DNA from: Mucilaginibacter corticis
GTDB lineage: Bacteria; Bacteroidota; Bacteroidia; Sphingobacteriales; Sphingobacteriaceae
NCBI RefSeq assembly: GCF_007558865.1
Contig: NZ_VLPK01000001.1
Coordinates: forward strand, 186,001 to 250,000
DNA length: 64,000 nt
Direction of reading: 5' to 3'
Under the pieces are notes generated by a model, which worked only from the letters and a program-made list of their open reading frames with translations, had not been told where the DNA came from and ran no database searches. Both the position numbers and the translations under genes were made by a program. Numbering within the stretch: position 1 is the first letter of the stretch; the number at the start of each line of letters is the position of its first letter. This document shows, in pieces, positions 59,556-64,000 of this stretch.

Positions 59556-60899
59556 GTGAAAAAACTACAGACATTTTATGCCAATTTATTTTTAACCGGC
59601 AGGTTATTTGCTGCCCTGTCATGCTGCGTGGTATTTTTTGTATTGTTGTTTTTCTTTCCGTGGTTGGGCATATTGCCCGAGCTGGCTTTTTGGGTAATTG
59701 CTACGTTAATTATTGTAGACATTTTCCTTCTATACCGCACAAATAGCGGCGTTTTTGCAAAGCGCCATGCGCCCGAGCGTTTAAGCAATAATGACGAGAA
59801 TGATTTAGGCATCTATGTTGAAAACAGGTACTCGTTTGCTATCAACGTAGGTATAATTGATGAGATCCCATTTCAGTTTCAAAAACGTGATGTCTGGTTT
59901 AATACCAATTTGACTCCACGGCAAACCAAACTGATCAATTATGTTTTGCGGCCAGTTAAGCGCGGCGAGTATGATTTTGGTGATATCAGGGTTTATGTAA
60001 AATCGCCGTTAGGATTGGTAACCCGCAGGTATAATTTTGCGCAAGCCGAGATATTGCCTGTGTATCCATCGTTTTTGCAGATGCGCAAATATGAGCTGAT
60101 GGCTATTTCAAACCGGCTAAATGAGGTCGGCATCAAAAAGATTCGCCGCCTTGGGCATAGCCTGGAGTTTGACCAGGTAAAAAATTATGTTCCCGGGGAT
60201 GACTACCGGGCCATCAACTGGAAAGCTACCGCAAGGCAGGGCAATTTAATGACCAACTCGTACACTGAAGAAAAATCACAGCATGTATATTGTGTGATCG
60301 ATAAGTCGCGGGTGATGAAAATGCCGTTTGAAGGGTTGAGCCTGCTTGACTATGCCATTAACGCCAGCCTGGTGCTGCTAAACGTGGCCCTGCTGAAAGA
60401 AGATAAGGCCGGGCTAATTACCATATCCGAGAAAAAAGGAGCGGTTATACCTGCCGACAGGCGCCCTACACAGCTCAACAAGATACTGGAAGTATTGCAC
60501 AAAGAAAAAACCCGTTATCTTGAAACTAACCTTGAGCTGTTATATAACACCATACGCGGCGTGATAAAACAGCGTAGCCTTGTTATATTTTTTACAAATT
60601 ATGAAAGCGTATCGGCTTTGAACAGGCAACTCCCCTATTTAAAAAGAATAGCAAAATTTCATTTACTGCTGGTTGTGTTTTTCGAAAACACCGAGTTAAA
60701 AAAACTAAGTGAAGAACACGCCACAGATGTTGAAGGCATCTACACCAAAACCATTGCCGAGAAGTTTGCCTACGATAAAAAACTGATCGCGAAAGAACTG
60801 ACAAAACACGGCATACAATCAATTTTGAGTACGCCTCAAAATTTGAATGTGAACACGATAAACCGTTATTTAGAGATCAAAGCTAAACAGAAGATCTAA
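59556..60899 (+). CDS. DUF58 (vWA-like) membrane protein
   Basis: The 447-residue protein starts at a GTG and has two membrane helices at about 9-60. Its DUF58 signature is SLEFDQVKNYVPGDDYRAINWKATARQGNLMTN (around 205-235), the hallmark linked to MoxR. The C-terminal half has a vWA-like fold (YCVIDKSRVMKM...LVIFFTNYES), in which the MIDAS is only partly recognisable. It probably binds the MoxR ATPase. It ends two bases from the converging mscS gene. Confidence 0.92.
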   Translation: MKKLQTFYANLFLTGRLFAALSCCVVFFVLLFFFPWLGILPELAFWVIATLIIVDIFLLYRTNSGVFAKRHAPERLSNNDENDLGIYVENRYSFAINVGIIDEIPFQFQKRDVWFNTNLTPRQTKLINYVLRPVKRGEYDFGDIRVYVKSPLGLVTRRYNFAQAEILPVYPSFLQMRKYELMAISNRLNEVGIKKIRRLGHSLEFDQVKNYVPGDDYRAINWKATARQGNLMTNSYTEEKSQHVYCVIDKSRVMKMPFEGLSLLDYAINASLVLLNVALLKEDKAGLITISEKKGAVIPADRRPTQLNKILEVLHKEKTRYLETNLELLYNTIRGVIKQRSLVIFFTNYESVSALNRQLPYLKRIAKFHLLLVVFFENTELKKLSEEHATDVEGIYTKTIAEKFAYDKKLIAKELTKHGIQSILSTPQNLNVNTINRYLEIKAKQKI

Positions 60900-60901
60900 C
60901 C

Positions 60902-61702
60902 TTACACACCCGGTAGTCTTATTCCGGCGGCGCACATATCTATCAATATCTTTTCATGTAATGCAAGCTTGGCGCTTAGTATATCACTGGGGTTAACCCA
61001 TACGTTAACCAGGTATTTAACGCCATCAACTTCAAGGGCCGATATGCCCACCCTGTTATTGGTATCTTTTAATATGGCCTTGTTAGTTTTTATAGCGTTT
61101 TCAATGATCTTTATTACCTGCTGCACATCGGCTGCGTAGCCAATTTTAATTTCAAAATCAAGGCGGCGCCTGCCCTCGCGGGTCACGTTAACAATCACCT
61201 CGTTAAAAAGCTTACCGTTAGGGATGATCACCGTTTTATTATCAGCAGTAATCAAAACCGTGTAAAATATCTGGATAGAAATTACCTTACCATCTTGTCC
61301 CTGCGCTACTATACTATCTTCAAGTTCAAAAGGCTTAAGTAATAAAATAAGTACCCCGCCGGCAAAGTTCTGGAACGTGCCTGATAAAGCCAAACCTACC
61401 GCAACGGTAAAACCACCTAATACCGCGCTAAAAGAACTGATGCTGGCACCATTAATAGCAGCCACGCCAATAATGAGCAGCACATATAAGGCTGTTAAAG
61501 ATAAACTCAGGAAAAATGGTTGTAATGATGAATGAACTTTTCTATTGCTCATTCGGCCTCTTAGCCGGGCCCCGATAAATTTGATGAGTCTTAGTCCTAT
61601 CAACAGGACTATTATAGATATTACAAACGTTGCGCCGTGTAGAATAACCCATTCATAGGCGCTATCGTAAAGTTCGTGGAGTTTGGTATCGCTCAGCTTC
61701 AT
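60902..61702 (-). CDS. mscS: Small-conductance mechanosensitive channel (MscS family)
   Basis: The 266-residue protein has three membrane helices (about 17-42, 65-85 and 90-122). TM3 contains the glycine/alanine-rich pore stretch FSAVLGGFTVAVGLALSGTFQNFAGGVLILLLKPFELED, then the beta domain with FYTVLITADNKTVIIPNGKLFNEVIVN. It opens on membrane tension and protects against hypo-osmotic shock. It converges on the DUF58 gene with no terminator visible between. Confidence 0.94.
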   Translation of the reverse strand: MKLSDTKLHELYDSAYEWVILHGATFVISIIVLLIGLRLIKFIGARLRGRMSNRKVHSSLQPFFLSLSLTALYVLLIIGVAAINGASISSFSAVLGGFTVAVGLALSGTFQNFAGGVLILLLKPFELEDSIVAQGQDGKVISIQIFYTVLITADNKTVIIPNGKLFNEVIVNVTREGRRRLDFEIKIGYAADVQQVIKIIENAIKTNKAILKDTNNRVGISALEVDGVKYLVNVWVNPSDILSAKLALHEKILIDMCAAGIRLPGV

Positions 61703-62048
61703 AGTAATGATGCCGCGAAGTTACAAATTTTTACCTTCCGTATATAGATACAAACAGCTCGGGGCCTTTGTAAAATACCCACTCAACTATTGTTGTGCGG
61801 ATGTAGGTTGTTGTTTCTGTTAGGTGTTTCATGTTTAGATCTATTCAATTGTTGTGCCTTATTATGCCTTTGTGATATTGTATACAAATTTATAGATAAT
61901 TGTAACCCCAATATTACTTAATCAATCATTTGATTAACAAATGACAGTGCATTTACCCGCCGCTGACAATTGGCTCTGTTTAGTAAACAAAAGCGGTTGT
62001 ATAAAATAAAAGACAATAGTTTTTTTAGAATTTTTTATAACTTCAATC
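61703..62048. other. AT-rich intergenic region before the LRR gene
   Basis: This 346-base gap separates divergent genes. It is AT-rich, with a short inverted repeat AATCATTTGATT (near 61924-61936). I found no convincing promoter match, RNA gene or repeat copy. Confidence 0.5.
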
Positions 62049-64000
62049 ATGCCTAAACATTGCCTATTATTATTGAGCGGATTGCTCATATTGTTGTTTA
62101 CCAACGTAAACGCGCAAAACCAACAAACAATTTTCGACAAATATCTAACCGGATATTTATCCTATGACCGTGTGTATTTTCATACAGAGAAAAAATATTT
62201 TGTTGCAGGTCAGGCAACTGATTCGCTTAATCTGCAGGTGAATGATGTAAATGAAGTACAACAGATTATTGACGGGGGGTTAAAGAATAAGGTTTACGGC
62301 ATTGAGATCCTCAATGCTAAAAGACCGGACCTGGCCGGCATTTTCCAATTGCTTTCCGGTTTTCCTAATCTTATTTTTCTTAAAATAAGTGATCCGTTCT
62401 TCACTTCAGAAAAAGATCTTAATTATGAATTGCCTGATAATATAAAATTACTACAGCAACTAAAAGGGGTTGAGTTTTTTTACAATGAAAAAATGAACAT
62501 GAAGGACGCGATCGACAAGATTGCGTCGCTGGCAAAACTAAACGGTATTTCTTTTTCAGGCTATCATCATCCGTTACCTCCAGCCGTAACAAGGTTAGCT
62601 GTTTCGTACATTAAGCTTGAATCCGTCAATTTAGAGGATCTTGATATCAGCAATGTTAAGTGGCAATCTGTAGTTTTAAATGGCAGTGCGCCGAAACCCG
62701 CCCATGATGCAGCTATATTAGCTAAATTATCAGCAGTAACGTCGTTACGGCATCTGCAATTGGGTTTCTATATGCTGGGCGACGGCAGCTCTTTGACGAG
62801 ACTGAAACAATTAAACACACTCAGTTTAGGAAGCTGTTATGTTGATAACGGTGTACAAATTTTTCAAAGGATCCGCGGATTAAAAGACCTGACCACACTT
62901 TCTATATTGCCCGGGAACGATAGCACCCAAGTTATTAACGGAATTGAAGATTTGACCGCTTTAAAATCCCTGAACCTGTCTTTTTCAAAGTCGCTAGGCA
63001 AGCATCCTGAACAATTAAATGCGCTACATAACCTACGAAATTTAGAATCGCTTAAGATAGCGGAAAGCAACTTAGCTGTATTACCTGATATTTTTGGCAA
63101 ACTCACTAAATTAAAAAGCATAAATATTGAGGGCAATACGCTTACCGAATTACCCCAAAGCTTATTGAACCTGCCACAACTTGAATATTTAAACACGAGT
63201 GGTAATAAATTACAACTATTACCTGTTAAACTTGGCTTTAAAAACTTAAAAACATTTCATTTAGAATATAATAACTTAAGCATACTTCCGTCCGCAATTA
63301 CAAGCTTAACGCAGTTACAAAACTTAGATGTTTCTTCCAACAAGATCAAAACGCTGCCACAGGGCTGGCAAAAATTGACCGGGTTAAAACAGGTAAATTT
63401 TAAAGGGAATTTTTTGGCCGCTTATCCTGAGGGGCTGCAAAAACTGACCGGCCTGGAACTCATCGATCTGTCTGAAAACGACTTATCTGTTATGCCGGAT
63501 ATTGAAACCAATAGCTATGCTTTAAAATCATTAAAGCTTGCCAATAACAACTTAACGGCTTTACCTGCAAATTTGGGCCTGTACACCAAATTAGAGATAC
63601 TGGATGTAAGCGGTAACCTGCTTACCGGATTACCTGAATCTTTAGGGATGTGTCAGCAGCTTCAACAGCTTGATGCGCATTCTGCCAGTTACAAATTTAG
63701 GTTTGATGCCGATAAAAAAGGCGAGGCGCGTTTCAATACAGTCAGGAGTGACAGTACTCATGTAAACAACATAAAAATGTTACCACCCGGTTTGGCTTCT
63801 GCCGGTCATTTGCAGTTATTACAATTAAGCGGCAACGCGGCAATTGACCAAACAAGTGTATTCAATGTTTTGCTCGGCACACCTCGAAAATCTTTTCGCG
63901 TCGACCTGAGCTATGATAATATAAAGCAATTGCCGGCTGATGAACGTTGGGCCGACATGGTTTTTTATGAATTAAACCTTAGCCACAATAAAATCACGAC
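62049..64000 (+). CDS. Secreted leucine-rich-repeat protein, 3' end outside window
   Basis: The open frame from the ATG at 62049 runs past the end of the window, giving at least 650 residues. It starts with a signal peptide (MPKHCLLLLSGLLILLFTNVNAQ). A region without clear repeats follows (about 30-290). From about residue 290 onwards there are at least ten leucine-rich repeats of 22-24 residues, such as LTKLKSINIEGNTLTELPQSL, LPQLEYLNTSGNKLQLLPVKL and LTQLQNLDVSSNKIKTLPQGW. The LxxLPxxL pattern is that of bacterial and plant-type LRR proteins. It probably binds proteins outside the cytoplasm. The C-terminal domain is not visible. Confidence 0.85.
   Translation, partial: MPKHCLLLLSGLLILLFTNVNAQNQQTIFDKYLTGYLSYDRVYFHTEKKYFVAGQATDSLNLQVNDVNEVQQIIDGGLKNKVYGIEILNAKRPDLAGIFQLLSGFPNLIFLKISDPFFTSEKDLNYELPDNIKLLQQLKGVEFFYNEKMNMKDAIDKIASLAKLNGISFSGYHHPLPPAVTRLAVSYIKLESVNLEDLDISNVKWQSVVLNGSAPKPAHDAAILAKLSAVTSLRHLQLGFYMLGDGSSLTRLKQLNTLSLGSCYVDNGVQIFQRIRGLKDLTTLSILPGNDSTQVINGIEDLTALKSLNLSFSKSLGKHPEQLNALHNLRNLESLKIAESNLAVLPDIFGKLTKLKSINIEGNTLTELPQSLLNLPQLEYLNTSGNKLQLLPVKLGFKNLKTFHLEYNNLSILPSAITSLTQLQNLDVSSNKIKTLPQGWQKLTGLKQVNFKGNFLAAYPEGLQKLTGLELIDLSENDLSVMPDIETNSYALKSLKLANNNLTALPANLGLYTKLEILDVSGNLLTGLPESLGMCQQLQQLDAHSASYKFRFDADKKGEARFNTVRSDSTHVNNIKMLPPGLASAGHLQLLQLSGNAAIDQTSVFNVLLGTPRKSFRVDLSYDNIKQLPADERWADMVFYELNLSHNKIT

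Overview
The window looks like chromosomal DNA of an aerobic Bacteroidota bacterium, most likely of the Sphingobacteriaceae (Mucilaginibacter/Pedobacter type). This rests on protein families: GldB, an alternative complex III plus cytochrome oxidase supercluster, Bacteroidota-type DUF4286, DUF4129 and DUF4350 proteins, and a single-chain L-serine dehydratase. Promoters also fit the Bacteroidota -7 consensus TAnnTTTG. No rRNA, tRNA, CRISPR array, prophage or transposase gene was seen. No database search was possible, so the genus is an inference.

Layout. 1-6.3 kb: the end of gldB, a small membrane protein, a secreted beta-propeller protein, a TlpA-like thioredoxin, a JmjC/cupin protein, a MITE-like repeat, a frameshifted NTF2-like gene, a PfkB sugar kinase and a GNAT protein. 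6.7-12.1 kb: a vWA/AAA+ pair, a membrane metallophosphoesterase, and an overlapping UbiA-like/methyltransferase pair. 12.2-16.4 kb: a minus-strand operon of an S9-peptidase-like lipoprotein that has lost its catalytic Ser and His, followed by a histidine kinase and an OmpR-type regulator. 16.5-19.3 kb: a TPR protein, DUF4286 and RfbC.

19.3-38.1 kb is one minus-strand run and the centre of the window. It encodes ActABCDEF (menaquinol:cytochrome c oxidoreductase), then CoxB and CoxA, heme A biosynthesis (CtaA, CtaB), two subunit-III proteins, subunit IV, an SCO copper chaperone and a DUF420 protein, and ends in DUF983, DUF2461 and an OmpA-like lipoprotein. Together these make and assemble a quinol-to-oxygen electron transfer chain. 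ActA carries a sixth heme domain while CoxB carries none, and the SCO protein has Tyr in place of its usual copper-binding His.

38.5-53.2 kb: a deoxyhypusine-synthase-like protein, repeat-rich DNA with four 42-bp tandem repeats, a D15-type outer-membrane barrel, an O-methyltransferase-like protein, a SirB1-like protein, a LytS/LytTR two-component system, branched-chain aminotransferase, ClpS, a Gly-rich secreted protein, dCTP deaminase, a phosphopantetheinyl transferase, LipB, an SGNH hydrolase, a RES/Xre toxin-antitoxin module with a visible operator, and L-serine dehydratase. 53.2-60.9 kb: DUF805 and DUF2752 proteins, a divergent RDD protein, then the operon SpoIIM-like/membrane protein/DUF4129/DUF4350/MoxR/DUF58. 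60.9-64 kb: an MscS channel and a secreted leucine-rich-repeat protein cut by the window edge.

The most notable points are the pseudo-peptidase/two-component operon, the SCO His-to-Tyr change, the operator geometry of the RES/Xre module, the 42-bp tandem repeat, and several long intergenic hairpins built from short repeated words.
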